From assembly GCA_905235815.1 (NCBI GenBank), contig CAJOMT010000001.1, positions 1-64,000 of the forward strand: a stretch of 64,000 bases of DNA. Direction: 5' to 3'. The notes beneath the pieces are model-generated. The model was not told where the DNA came from and searched no databases. It saw only the letters and a program-made list of their open reading frames with translations. The first letter of the stretch is position 1. Each line of letters begins with the position of its first letter. A program made the translations under genes and the position numbers. Below are positions 26,167 through 34,647 of this stretch, piece by piece. Source of the stretch: an uncultured Clostridia bacterium. Its GTDB lineage: Bacteria > Bacillota > Clostridia > Christensenellales > Borkfalkiaceae.

Positions 26167-27444
26167 TTATAGTATATTCACGTCTTTTAAGAGCATAAGG
26201 TCCGGACCTTCGTATCCAACGAAAACGTCCTCGGTATCTGAAAGTTTTACCGTCTTTAACACGTCGCTGAGTTTAGCGCTCATAGTGATAGAAGTTATGG
26301 GCGTTTTGGTGTTTTTGTCGCAAAGATAAGCGAGTCTTATTTCTCCGCCTATATAGTCGTTGAATATATCGAGCTGAATACCCGATAAAGACACACATTC
26401 AATATAAGGTTCTTTATTCAATTCTTCCCTTTTTAAAGAGCCTTTTTCGAGTTTGGCGAGGCGAAGGTTTCCGCTCGGCTCATCGACTCCGAGGTATTGA
26501 CCGAAGCGGTATGTGCCGTAATAGTTTTTAACGATTCCGCCGTCAATTACTTTCACGTCTTTAAGCGAGGAGCCGTCCTCGTCGAAGAATGCGGAATTTT
26601 CGCTGCCAGCTATCATTGCTTTCATAGTGATAGTGAGTTTATCACCGTCGCCGTTTTGCTGAATGTCGTCGCCGATTTTAAAGGGGTTAGCGTGCGCATA
26701 GACGGCGCTGTAATTAAGCGACATTAAAAGTTCGAGCAAAACGCCGTAAATTTCCGAGTTTCTCAAAAGTACGTTGGTTTTGAGCGGAGTTTGCGGTTTG
26801 GTAGCCAAAGCCCTGTCTTTTACTTCTTTGATTTTTCTCGCAATTTCCGCCGTGAGTTTTTGCGGGTTAAATTCGGTAAAGCGGTAGTCCTCGTAGAGTT
26901 CCACCGAAAGTTTTTCGTCCGTAAACGTAGGAATCGCCTCGATCATAACTCTGGCGTTATTTTGCGTTTTATCGACGCCGTTACTGTTTAAAACGTGCGT
27001 TTTCTCTTTGTAAATGAATATTTCCACGGCGTTTAAAGAACAATTTTCTTCATTGTCTGCGGCGAATACCGCTTTGGCAATTTCGGCGCCGAGTGTTTTT
27101 TCGTCAAAATCGTACAAGTTAGAGGGTAGCGTTTCATCGAGCGTTCCGCAAGGCGGAAGTTCATAAGGGCGGTTGAATACGAGAGCGGCGCGGTTTATAG
27201 CGGCGTCGATTTTTCCGTTTGCCGACTTTTCGTCGTCGGACTGTAATATTTCAAAAGTGGAATCGCCCAAAAATTCACCGTGTTTAACGTAGACCGTAAC
27301 ACGTGTCGATGAGGTATCGGTACTTCTTACCGTTTCGAGTTTTTTATGCACGAAGAACAGTTCGTAAGAAGAAGTTGCCTTTTCGCTGACGCGATAAGCG
27401 CTTAAACGTTCGTTTTCCTTTAAAAGTTTAATAATATCTATCAT
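26167..27444 (-). CDS. tldE: TldE/PmbA family protein (partner of TldD)
   Basis: 425 residues. It lacks the HExxxH zinc motif of its neighbour, and its order (helical first half, then beta-rich core with GSENSAFFDEDG near 290 and a YGTYRFGQYLG block) matches TldE/PmbA. In enterobacteria TldE and TldD form a heterodimeric metalloprotease in which TldE supplies no metal. Its ATG overlaps the tldD stop (ATGA), which is strong evidence for coupled synthesis. The shared terminator lies downstream. Confidence 0.85.
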   Translation of the reverse strand: MIDIIKLLKENERLSAYRVSEKATSSYELFFVHKKLETVRSTDTSSTRVTVYVKHGEFLGDSTFEILQSDDEKSANGKIDAAINRAALVFNRPYELPPCGTLDETLPSNLYDFDEKTLGAEIAKAVFAADNEENCSLNAVEIFIYKEKTHVLNSNGVDKTQNNARVMIEAIPTFTDEKLSVELYEDYRFTEFNPQKLTAEIARKIKEVKDRALATKPQTPLKTNVLLRNSEIYGVLLELLMSLNYSAVYAHANPFKIGDDIQQNGDGDKLTITMKAMIAGSENSAFFDEDGSSLKDVKVIDGGIVKNYYGTYRFGQYLGVDEPSGNLRLAKLEKGSLKREELNKEPYIECVSLSGIQLDIFNDYIGGEIRLAYLCDKNTKTPITSITMSAKLSDVLKTVKLSDTEDVFVGYEGPDLMLLKDVNIL

Positions 27445-28838
27445 CCGAGTTTCACCCTCACTTTAAGATTTGGTCCGCCGTCGGACACTCTTACCCATTC
27501 TTTATAGCCTTTGCCGCAGTAACCGGTGCCAAAGACTTCGAAGTTATCCGAGATCATAGAAATGGATTTAAGAAGGTCGGGAACGTATCCGCTCATTACT
27601 ACGGGCGAAACGTAATTGTCCGTAAGTTTTCCGTCAACGATTTCAATGCCGTATTCCGCCGTGCATTGTATTTGCCAGGTTTTCGGATCTTCCATACCGT
27701 TGTTGGTTTCAAAGAGCATATATCCGTGTTTTACGGATTTTATCATATCTTCGAGTTTGTCGTTTCCCTTTTCAAAGAAAGTATTAGTCATTCTCGAATA
27801 AGCTTTTCTCTTATAGCTTTCCCTTCTTCCGTTGCCGGTAGGCGCAGTTCCGAGTTGGTTAGCGGAGGCGAGGTCTGAAAGACCTGCGACCAAGATACCG
27901 TCTTTTATTATCTGCGTATCGTGTGCGAGTACGCCGTCGTCGTCGAAGAAGAAAGAAGCCGCGCTGTGCGTTGCCGCTGCGCCGTCGTGCATATTCGTAA
28001 TGGGCGAGGCGACGTATTTGCCGATATAGTTTTTGGCGAGCGCTCTGTCTTTGACGAACATATCCATTTCGACGCCGTGGCCGAACGCCTCGTGAGCGAT
28101 AAGTCCGGTTATCGAACTGTCCGTAATAACGTCATAAACGCCGGGAGTAATAGGCGACGCTTTTGCAAGGTGCGCCGCAAGGTCTACGACGTAATCTTTG
28201 CAGTTTCTCATTCCGTCGATGATATCTTTTAATTTGTCCGAGCCGAAAGATTTTCTGGCTTGCGACATTTTCCCGTCGAAGTAAAGCGCTATAACGAAAG
28301 CGTTAGCCCAGGAGTAATGCTGAGAAAGTTCTCTGTTAGCGGTTATGAAAAGTTTTGATACGGTATAGGGCGATATGGCAACGATAGCGTTTAAAACCTT
28401 ATCGCTTGCGCTCAGAACGTCTTTGGAAACTTCTTTGCAAACGCTCAGGAGTTCTTCGTCTGAATAATCGTCGAAGTCGGATTGTCTGACGAAATCTTTA
28501 ACGAGCGGTTCGTCGGAGAAATCCTTTATCCCTACCGTTTGTTTGACGAGCGACGGATCGACTTTTACCTTTTCGGTAATTTTTGCCGCAAGTTCGTTTA
28601 AATCTCCCGAAATATCGTTTAACGAATATTCGTAAAAAGCATTTTTGTCGTGCATTTTAATGACGAAACCGCATTCGCCTTCGTTTTCGCTGACCGAAGA
28701 TATGTTTTTATCTGCACGGTAAGCCAAAGCGTGCGTTTCGCTGCCGAGTATGCTTACGTAGCTAAAACTTTTTGAAAGGATATTTACGAGTTCTTTGCAG
28801 TTTTTTCTTCTGCTGTCTAAAAAACTTGAAAATTGCAT
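27441..28838 (-). CDS. tldD: TldD family metalloprotease
   Basis: 465 residues. The zinc site HEAFGH is clear near residue 249, followed by a conserved Glu (VEMDMF). The C-terminal GTGYCGKG motif carries the family's conserved cysteine. TldD/E degrades unfolded or modified peptides and, in some bacteria, matures ribosomally made peptides such as microcins. No candidate precursor peptide is visible next to it. AGGAG precedes the ATG and a full-consensus promoter lies upstream. Confidence 0.92.
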   Translation of the reverse strand: MQFSSFLDSRRKNCKELVNILSKSFSYVSILGSETHALAYRADKNISSVSENEGECGFVIKMHDKNAFYEYSLNDISGDLNELAAKITEKVKVDPSLVKQTVGIKDFSDEPLVKDFVRQSDFDDYSDEELLSVCKEVSKDVLSASDKVLNAIVAISPYTVSKLFITANRELSQHYSWANAFVIALYFDGKMSQARKSFGSDKLKDIIDGMRNCKDYVVDLAAHLAKASPITPGVYDVITDSSITGLIAHEAFGHGVEMDMFVKDRALAKNYIGKYVASPITNMHDGAAATHSAASFFFDDDGVLAHDTQIIKDGILVAGLSDLASANQLGTAPTGNGRRESYKRKAYSRMTNTFFEKGNDKLEDMIKSVKHGYMLFETNNGMEDPKTWQIQCTAEYGIEIVDGKLTDNYVSPVVMSGYVPDLLKSISMISDNFEVFGTGYCGKGYKEWVRVSDGGPNLKVRVKLG

Positions 28839-28866
28839 ACTTTATCTCCTTACATTTATTTAATTT

Positions 28867-28895
28867 ATTATAACAAAAACGGTATATTATGTCAA
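28867..28895 (-). promoter_or_regulatory. Consensus promoter of tldD-tldE
   Basis: On the minus strand, TTGACA (28890-28895), a 17-base spacer and TATAAT (28867-28872): full match at both boxes. Confidence 0.88.
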
Positions 28896-29007
28896 TTAAA
28901 CTATGTAATATAATTAAAGTAGATGTCAATTTTATATGATTATTCTGCGAAAATTGTTTGAAAAAGAGATAAAAAATCGGCTAATAGCTTATTTTTAAAA
29001 AAAACAG

Positions 29008-29036
29008 TTGAAAAAATAATAAATTTGCTATATAAT
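29008..29036 (+). promoter_or_regulatory. Promoter of lon-ysxC
   Basis: TTGAAA (29008-29013), a 17-base spacer and TATAAT (29031-29036). No CIRCE or CtsR-type operator was recognised. The 110 bases between this and the divergent promoter are A/T-rich with no clear motif. Confidence 0.8.
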
Positions 29037-29079
29037 AGTGATACTAAAAATGACACTTTCAAGTAATTCAAGGTGATTT

Positions 29080-31455
29080 ATGAACGATTATACTACTAAA
29101 AACGACGCAAATATAATTTCGGATTTGGAAAGCGGGTTTACACCCGAAGTGATAACCCTTCCGATGGTGGCGCTGAGAGGTAAAGTATTGCTTCCGAATA
29201 TCGCCACTTCGTTCGACGTAGGTAGGGTAAAATCTTTAAGCGCCATAAACGCCGCTGTCGATTCGTCCGATTCGCTTGTTTTCGTTGCGGCGCAAACGGA
29301 TTCAAAACTCGAAAACCCGACCGAAAAGGATATATATAATATAGGCGTAGTATGCCGCATAAAGCATATAACCCGTATGCCCGGCGAAAATATAAGGGTA
29401 AACGTTGAGGCGCTATACGTTGCGGAAATACTCGAATATTTAGACGAAAAGAAATATTTTATGGTAACCGTAAAAGAAATATTTATGGATTACGGCGATA
29501 AACTCGAAACCGAGAGTTATTTAAGGTTTGTAAAGGGCGAACTCACGTCTTTTTTAAACGGTGCGGGCACAAAACTCAACAAAGAGGTATTCGCTTCCGT
29601 TCTCTCTATGGAAGACGCCGACGTTTTCGTGAATACGGCTACTTATAATATTACTTTCAAAGAAGATGACAAACAGAAGATATTGTCTACTTTTTCCGTG
29701 AAAGAAAAACTGTATGCGTTTTACGGACTTTTGGTAAATGAAATAGAGATAGCCAAACTCGAAAAGGTAATTTCGGATAAAGTAAGAAAGAGCGTCGAAA
29801 AGAGCCAAAAGGAGTTCTACCTTAGAGAGCAACTGAAAGCGATTCATAACGAACTCGGCGACGACGAAGAAGAGGAAAAAAACGCATTAGAAGAAAGGAT
29901 CAAAAACAAAAAAATGCCTAAAGAAGTAGAAGAAAAGGCATTGAAAGAACTTTCGAGAATGGATAAAATGAACCCTTCCTCTCCCGATTATACTGTTTTA
30001 AGCACTTATATCGATTGGTTACTCGACTTGCCGTTTGAAGAGCATACCGAGGACAGGTCTGATCTTATAGAGGCTGAAAAGATACTCGACGAGGATCATT
30101 ACGGTCTTAAAAAAGTAAAAGAGAGGATAGTCGAATACCTTGCCGTCTTAAAACTTACGGGAAAGATAGGCGGTTCGATTTTATGTCTGTACGGTCCTCC
30201 GGGCGTCGGAAAAACGTCGATTGCGAAATCGATAGCGAGGGCGCTTGACAGAAAGTTCGTCAGAATGAGTTTAGGCGGCGTTAAAGACGAAGCGGAGATA
30301 AGAGGACACAGAAAGACGTATATCGGCGCAATGCCGGGCAGAATAATGTATGCGATGAAAGAGGCGGGTACGGTAAACCCCGTAATTCTGTTGGACGAAA
30401 TAGATAAAATTTCGGGAGATTTAAGGGGAGATCCTGCCAGCGCATTGCTCGAAGTATTAGATCCGGAACAAAATAATACTTTCAGAGACAGGTATCTCGA
30501 AATACCTTACGATTTGTCGAAAGTGTTGTTTATCACTACTGCGAACTCTCTCGAAACGATTCCTGCGCCATTGCTCGACAGAATGGAAGTCGTAGCGCTT
30601 GACGGGTATACGAGAAACGAGAAATTTGAGATAGCAAAGCGCTATTTAGTTCCGAAGCAGATAGAGAAAAACGGTCTTAACTCTAAGCGCATAGAATTTT
30701 CAGAAGATGCGATTTATCGACTTATAGACGGGTATACGAGAGAAGCGGGCGTCAGAAATCTCGAAAGAGAGATAGCGAGCGTATGTAGAAAAGCCGCCAC
30801 GATGTATGCCGAGGGCAAGAGAAGAAAGAAGATAAATATAGAGGGCAAGAATATAGAGGAGATGCTCGGCGGCGAGCGCTATTCGTATACCGACGAATTA
30901 AGGGAAGCGGAAGTCGGAGCGTGTACGGGGCTTGCCTGGACGGCAGTCGGCGGAACCACGCTTACGGTGGAAGTTGCGTTAAGTCAGGGCAAGGGCAATC
31001 TGCTCCTTACCGGACATTTGGGCGACGTAATGCAAGAGAGTGCGAAAATAGCACTGTCTTACGTCAAGATAAATGCGGAAAAGTATGGACTTAAAAAGGA
31101 AACTTTCGAGAACACGGACGTACACGTTCACGTACCCGAGGGCGCCACGCCGAAAGACGGGCCGAGCGCCGGCGTAACTTTGGCAACGGCTATATTGTCT
31201 GCGTTTACCGGTAAAAAGGTAAGGGGCGATATAGCGATGACGGGAGAATTGACGCTTCGAGGCAAGGTTTTGCCGATAGGCGGTTTAAAGGAAAAGAGTT
31301 TGGCGGCGTATCGTTTGGGAATAAGAACGGTTATAATGCCCGAAAAGAACAAAAAAGATTTAGAGGATATTCCGAGCAATATCGTACAGGAAATGAAGTT
31401 TATTCCGGTAAGCGATATTTCGCAAGTGTTTAAGAACGCAATTTTGGAAAAGTGA
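29080..31455 (+). CDS. lon: ATP-dependent protease Lon
   Basis: 791 residues, full length. N-terminal LON substrate-binding domain, central AAA+ domain with GPPGVGKTS near 370 and a sensor region, and C-terminal protease with the catalytic serine in PKDGPSAGVT near 689 and the catalytic lysine in LPIGGLKEK near 732. Lon degrades misfolded and regulatory proteins. It is followed 6 bases later by ysxC, the gene order found in Bacillus. Confidence 0.96.
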   Translation: MNDYTTKNDANIISDLESGFTPEVITLPMVALRGKVLLPNIATSFDVGRVKSLSAINAAVDSSDSLVFVAAQTDSKLENPTEKDIYNIGVVCRIKHITRMPGENIRVNVEALYVAEILEYLDEKKYFMVTVKEIFMDYGDKLETESYLRFVKGELTSFLNGAGTKLNKEVFASVLSMEDADVFVNTATYNITFKEDDKQKILSTFSVKEKLYAFYGLLVNEIEIAKLEKVISDKVRKSVEKSQKEFYLREQLKAIHNELGDDEEEEKNALEERIKNKKMPKEVEEKALKELSRMDKMNPSSPDYTVLSTYIDWLLDLPFEEHTEDRSDLIEAEKILDEDHYGLKKVKERIVEYLAVLKLTGKIGGSILCLYGPPGVGKTSIAKSIARALDRKFVRMSLGGVKDEAEIRGHRKTYIGAMPGRIMYAMKEAGTVNPVILLDEIDKISGDLRGDPASALLEVLDPEQNNTFRDRYLEIPYDLSKVLFITTANSLETIPAPLLDRMEVVALDGYTRNEKFEIAKRYLVPKQIEKNGLNSKRIEFSEDAIYRLIDGYTREAGVRNLEREIASVCRKAATMYAEGKRRKKINIEGKNIEEMLGGERYSYTDELREAEVGACTGLAWTAVGGTTLTVEVALSQGKGNLLLTGHLGDVMQESAKIALSYVKINAEKYGLKKETFENTDVHVHVPEGATPKDGPSAGVTLATAILSAFTGKKVRGDIAMTGELTLRGKVLPIGGLKEKSLAAYRLGIRTVIMPEKNKKDLEDIPSNIVQEMKFIPVSDISQVFKNAILEK

Positions 31456-31461
31456 GGCTAT

Positions 31462-32067
31462 ATGCTCGTAAACGGTGCAAAATTTATAACGTCAGCGGCG
31501 GTTCCCGCCCAATTTATAAAGAGTGAAAAGCCGATAATTGCGGTTGTGGGAAAGTCCAACGTAGGTAAGAGTTCGTTTATAAACGCACTCGCAAATCAAA
31601 ATAAACTTGCCAAGACTTCGAACACTCCGGGGCGCACTCGGCTCATAAATTATTTCGACTTCGGCGAATTTATCATTGCCGATTTACCGGGGTACGGATA
31701 TGCCAAGGTCTCGAAAGAAGAAAAAGAGAGATGGGGCAAAGTAATGGATAAATTTTTCGCCGACAAGGCGAACGTCGATTACGTATTTTCTTTGCTCGAC
31801 ATACGTCACCCCCCGACAGCCGACGATCTGACTATGATAAATTATCTGCATAAGACCGCATATTCGTATGTCTTTATTGCTACGAAAGCCGACAAAATAT
31901 CGAAAATGCAAGTCGGAAACAGAGTGAAAGAAATAGCGGCTGTTTTCAAAGTTACTACGGATAAGATAACGGCGTTTTCGGCGGAAACCAAGCAAGGCAA
32001 AAAAGAAATCGAGGATAAGCTCGATATTATCATTCCGGCTATAAAACAGCAAAAAGCGTCTGAATAA
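31462..32067 (+). CDS. ysxC: Ribosome biogenesis GTPase YsxC/EngB
   Basis: 201 residues. G1 is GKSNVGKSS near 31, the G2 threonine is in NTPGRT, G3 is DLPGYG and G4 is TKAD near 138. YsxC acts in late 50S subunit assembly and is essential in Bacillus. It is cotranscribed with lon; GTGAGG lies just before the ATG. Confidence 0.94.
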   Translation: MLVNGAKFITSAAVPAQFIKSEKPIIAVVGKSNVGKSSFINALANQNKLAKTSNTPGRTRLINYFDFGEFIIADLPGYGYAKVSKEEKERWGKVMDKFFADKANVDYVFSLLDIRHPPTADDLTMINYLHKTAYSYVFIATKADKISKMQVGNRVKEIAAVFKVTTDKITAFSAETKQGKKEIEDKLDIIIPAIKQQKASE

Positions 32068-32076
32068 TTAGAAACT

Positions 32077-32120
32077 AAAAAGGGAGATATTCCGACAAAA
32101 TTCGGAAATATCTCCCTTTT
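32077..32120. terminator. Bidirectional terminator between ysxC and the M18 gene
   Basis: Stem AAAAGGGAGATATTCCGA/TCGGAAATATCTCCCTTTT with one bulged A, A run on the left and T run on the right. Confidence 0.85.
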
Positions 32121-32139
32121 AAAATTCAGAATTTTATTT

Positions 32140-33411
32140 TCATTTGTCTATCGTCAGCGTGTCGTATCCGTCCGAGTTAAATGAAAGCGAATAAAATGCG
32201 GTAAGACCTTTACGCATTTCGTCGTAATCGGCTGCGAAAACCGTTTCGACGGCGGAATGCATAGCGAGTTGCGCCAAACCGATATCTGCGCTTCGTATCG
32301 AAACTTGCGCGCTGCTTATTGCGCCGAGCGTGCCGCCGCAAGGAAGATCGGAACGCATATAGAAATCCTGATATTTTACGCCTGCGTCTTTAAACACTGT
32401 CTTAATTACGGCTGATGAAAAAGCGTCGGTAGTGTAATTTTGGTTGGCGTGGTGTTTAATGACTATTCCTTCGCCCATTTTAACTCTTTGCACGGGGTCT
32501 GAAAGTTCAGGGTGATTGGGGTGCACGGCGTGTGCGTTATCTGCGGAAATTATAAACGAATTTGCAAGAGCGGCGGAGAATTCTTCTTCGCTTTTTTTAA
32601 GGGATAAGGCAATGCGCTTTAACGTATCGAATAAAAACTTCGACGCCGCGCCTTGTTTCGTATGACTGCCGACTTCTTCATTGTCGGCGATATAAGCCAC
32701 GTTTATTGCTTTCGGCGAAGCGCTTATGATTGCCTCGACGGAGGAGAGGGCGCTCGTCAGATTATCGATTCTCGGAGCGCATAAGAGTTCGTCTTGAAGT
32801 CCGGCGCTAAACGGTGTTTCGGCCGAAACGATAAACAAATCGCAGTCGATTACTTCTTTACCGCAAGCGGCGGCGTTTATTTCGGAGCGTATATCTTCGC
32901 TGCCGATGACGCTTTCGATGGGCGACATATCGGTCTGTGCGTTCAGTTTGAAACCGTCGTTGGCGTTTCTGTTGAAATGTATGGCAAGCGACGGTAAAAC
33001 GAAAGTTTTCGAAGACGTAAACAGCACGTTTTTAAGCGTGTTGCCGTCTTTTACGATAATTCTGCCGGCAAGTTTAAGCGGCCTGTCGAACCAAGTGTAA
33101 AACAGACCTCCGCCATATCTTTCCACGTTGAATTTCTTATAATTGTCGGATTTAAGATCCGAGCCGAATTTTACCTTAAAACACGGCGAATCCGAGTGCG
33201 ACGCCACTATATTGAATCCGAAGTTTTTGCCCACGGTAAATGCGATTACCGACGAGCCGTCACGAACGGCAAAATATTTTCCGCCCTCGCTGATATTCCA
33301 GACTTCGTTTTCTTTAAGTTCCGAAAAGCCGTTTTCAAGTAGTATCTCCTTTACGTTATCACAAGCGTGATAAGCGGTATAAGAATTTTCCAAAAATTGC
33401 GTAAGTTTCAT
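32140..33411 (-). CDS. M18 family zinc aminopeptidase
   Basis: 423 residues. M18 (aspartyl aminopeptidase-type) motifs are present: ASHSDSP near 70 with the first metal His/Asp, a central Asp block, DNEEVGSHTKQGA near 240 with the catalytic Glu, and DNAHAVHPNHPE near 295. It removes N-terminal residues from peptides in the cytoplasm. AGAGGTG precedes the ATG. It is a single gene with its own promoter and terminator. Confidence 0.93.
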   Translation of the reverse strand: MKLTQFLENSYTAYHACDNVKEILLENGFSELKENEVWNISEGGKYFAVRDGSSVIAFTVGKNFGFNIVASHSDSPCFKVKFGSDLKSDNYKKFNVERYGGGLFYTWFDRPLKLAGRIIVKDGNTLKNVLFTSSKTFVLPSLAIHFNRNANDGFKLNAQTDMSPIESVIGSEDIRSEINAAACGKEVIDCDLFIVSAETPFSAGLQDELLCAPRIDNLTSALSSVEAIISASPKAINVAYIADNEEVGSHTKQGAASKFLFDTLKRIALSLKKSEEEFSAALANSFIISADNAHAVHPNHPELSDPVQRVKMGEGIVIKHHANQNYTTDAFSSAVIKTVFKDAGVKYQDFYMRSDLPCGGTLGAISSAQVSIRSADIGLAQLAMHSAVETVFAADYDEMRKGLTAFYSLSFNSDGYDTLTIDK

Positions 33412-33427
33412 AATTCACCTCTTTGAA

Positions 33428-33456
33428 ATTATATCTTAATCTCAAAAAAAAGTAAA
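33428..33456 (-). promoter_or_regulatory. Promoter of the M18 aminopeptidase
   Basis: On the minus strand, TTTACT (33451-33456), a 17-base spacer and TATAAT (33428-33433). Confidence 0.7.
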
Positions 33457-33507
33457 GTGATTGCACAAAAAAATGCTCAGCTAAAATATAATACACGGGA
33501 AAGACTT

Positions 33508-34575
33508 ATGAGAGCGAAAAAAACGGTGGATTTAAACGCGATAAAGGCTAATTACGAGAACGTAAAGGCGCTTGCCGGCGGCAGGCGAGTTATGTGCGTT
33601 TTAAAAGCCGACGCATACGGACACGGCGCAGTAAGGGTTGCAGAGTTTCTGCGCTCCAAAGGCGGCTACGCCGTAGCGACAGTTGATGAGGCTATGGCTT
33701 TAAAAAATGCGGTTCCGAACGATACTGAAATTTTGATTTTGGGTAAAGTCGAAAAGTGTGATATTCCGGACTGCGTCAATAACGGCGTTTCGGTTACGGT
33801 AGATAATATTGCCGAGTTGACTTATTGCAATGAAATAGCGGAGCGTATGCACAAAGAGGCAAACGTGCATATTGCCGTAAATACGGGAATGAACAGGATA
33901 GGCGTAAAGTGGAGCGAGCCGCCGACGCTTATTAAAGCGGCGAGAACTCTCGGCTCCGTCAAATTGAAAGGGGTATACAGCCATATTTATTCAAGGGAAA
34001 GCGCTCTGTTGCAGAACAAAAGATTTAATAGTTATTTAAGCGGCGATAAAGAGAAAAACTATTTGACGCATCTCGCCGCAACGCAGACTTTATGCGATGA
34101 AAATATCGGGTGCGATATGGTAAGGGTTGGTATCGGGCTATACGGTTACGGGCTTAAAAACGCTTTTCCAGCGATGGGCGTAAAATGTCGTGTTTTGTCT
34201 GTTAATCGACTTATAGCGGGGGATATTGTCGGATATGACGGTCGATATATAGCAAAAAAAGAGGAGTTTTCGGCGACGCTTTCGATAGGGTATGCGGACG
34301 GGCTTATGAGGAGTTATACGGGCGGAGAAGTGATTATAGGCGGAAAAAAGAGAAAGATAATAGGCAACGTTTGTATGGATATGTGCTTTGCGCTGGTTGA
34401 CGAAAAGGTGCATGTTGGGGACGAAGCGGTAATAATAGGCGCAATGGGCGATAAGCAAATTACCGCCGAGGACGTTGCGCTTAAAACGAATACTATACCT
34501 TACGAAGTGCTTACGTCTTTTAAGCGAATGGAAACCGAGTATATAGCGGGCGGGCATTCCGTTTTTTTATCGTAG
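33508..34575 (+). CDS. alr: Alanine racemase
   Basis: 355 residues from the ATG at 33508. An in-frame GTG 51 bases earlier exists but would add an atypical, Lys/Gln-rich extension. The PLP lysine is Lys33 in LKADAYGHG, and GYADGLMR near 258 carries the catalytic tyrosine region. Alr makes D-alanine for peptidoglycan. Only a weak GGGA ribosome site is present. In Bacillus alr is followed by the ndoAI-ndoA toxin locus; here the toxin-type gene lies 14 kb away. Confidence 0.93.
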   Translation: MRAKKTVDLNAIKANYENVKALAGGRRVMCVLKADAYGHGAVRVAEFLRSKGGYAVATVDEAMALKNAVPNDTEILILGKVEKCDIPDCVNNGVSVTVDNIAELTYCNEIAERMHKEANVHIAVNTGMNRIGVKWSEPPTLIKAARTLGSVKLKGVYSHIYSRESALLQNKRFNSYLSGDKEKNYLTHLAATQTLCDENIGCDMVRVGIGLYGYGLKNAFPAMGVKCRVLSVNRLIAGDIVGYDGRYIAKKEEFSATLSIGYADGLMRSYTGGEVIIGGKKRKIIGNVCMDMCFALVDEKVHVGDEAVIIGAMGDKQITAEDVALKTNTIPYEVLTSFKRMETEYIAGGHSVFLS

Positions 34576-34587
34576 ATAAAAAATTGC

Positions 34588-34616
34588 TTGACAATTCTTG
34601 CGGTAATGTATAAAAT
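34588..34616 (+). promoter_or_regulatory. Promoter of aspS
   Basis: TTGACA (34588-34593), a 17-base spacer and TAAAAT (34611-34616), 12 bases after the alr stop. No T-box structure fits in the 30-base leader. Confidence 0.8.
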
Positions 34617-34647
34617 AGAGTATATAATTATTATTACGAGGTGCGTT

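Noticed and set aside
27441..28838. TldD/TldE as part of a peptide-antibiotic maturation cluster
   Set aside because: No small precursor peptide, transporter or modifying enzyme lies nearby; the pair looks housekeeping.
33457..33507. Upstream GTG start for alr
   Set aside because: No ribosome site there, and the added residues do not fit the alanine racemase N-terminus; MRAKKTVDLNAI is the expected start.
34588..34647. Upstream TTG start for aspS
   Set aside because: The codon is the first three bases of the -35 box; GAGGTG before the ATG at 34648 decides the start.
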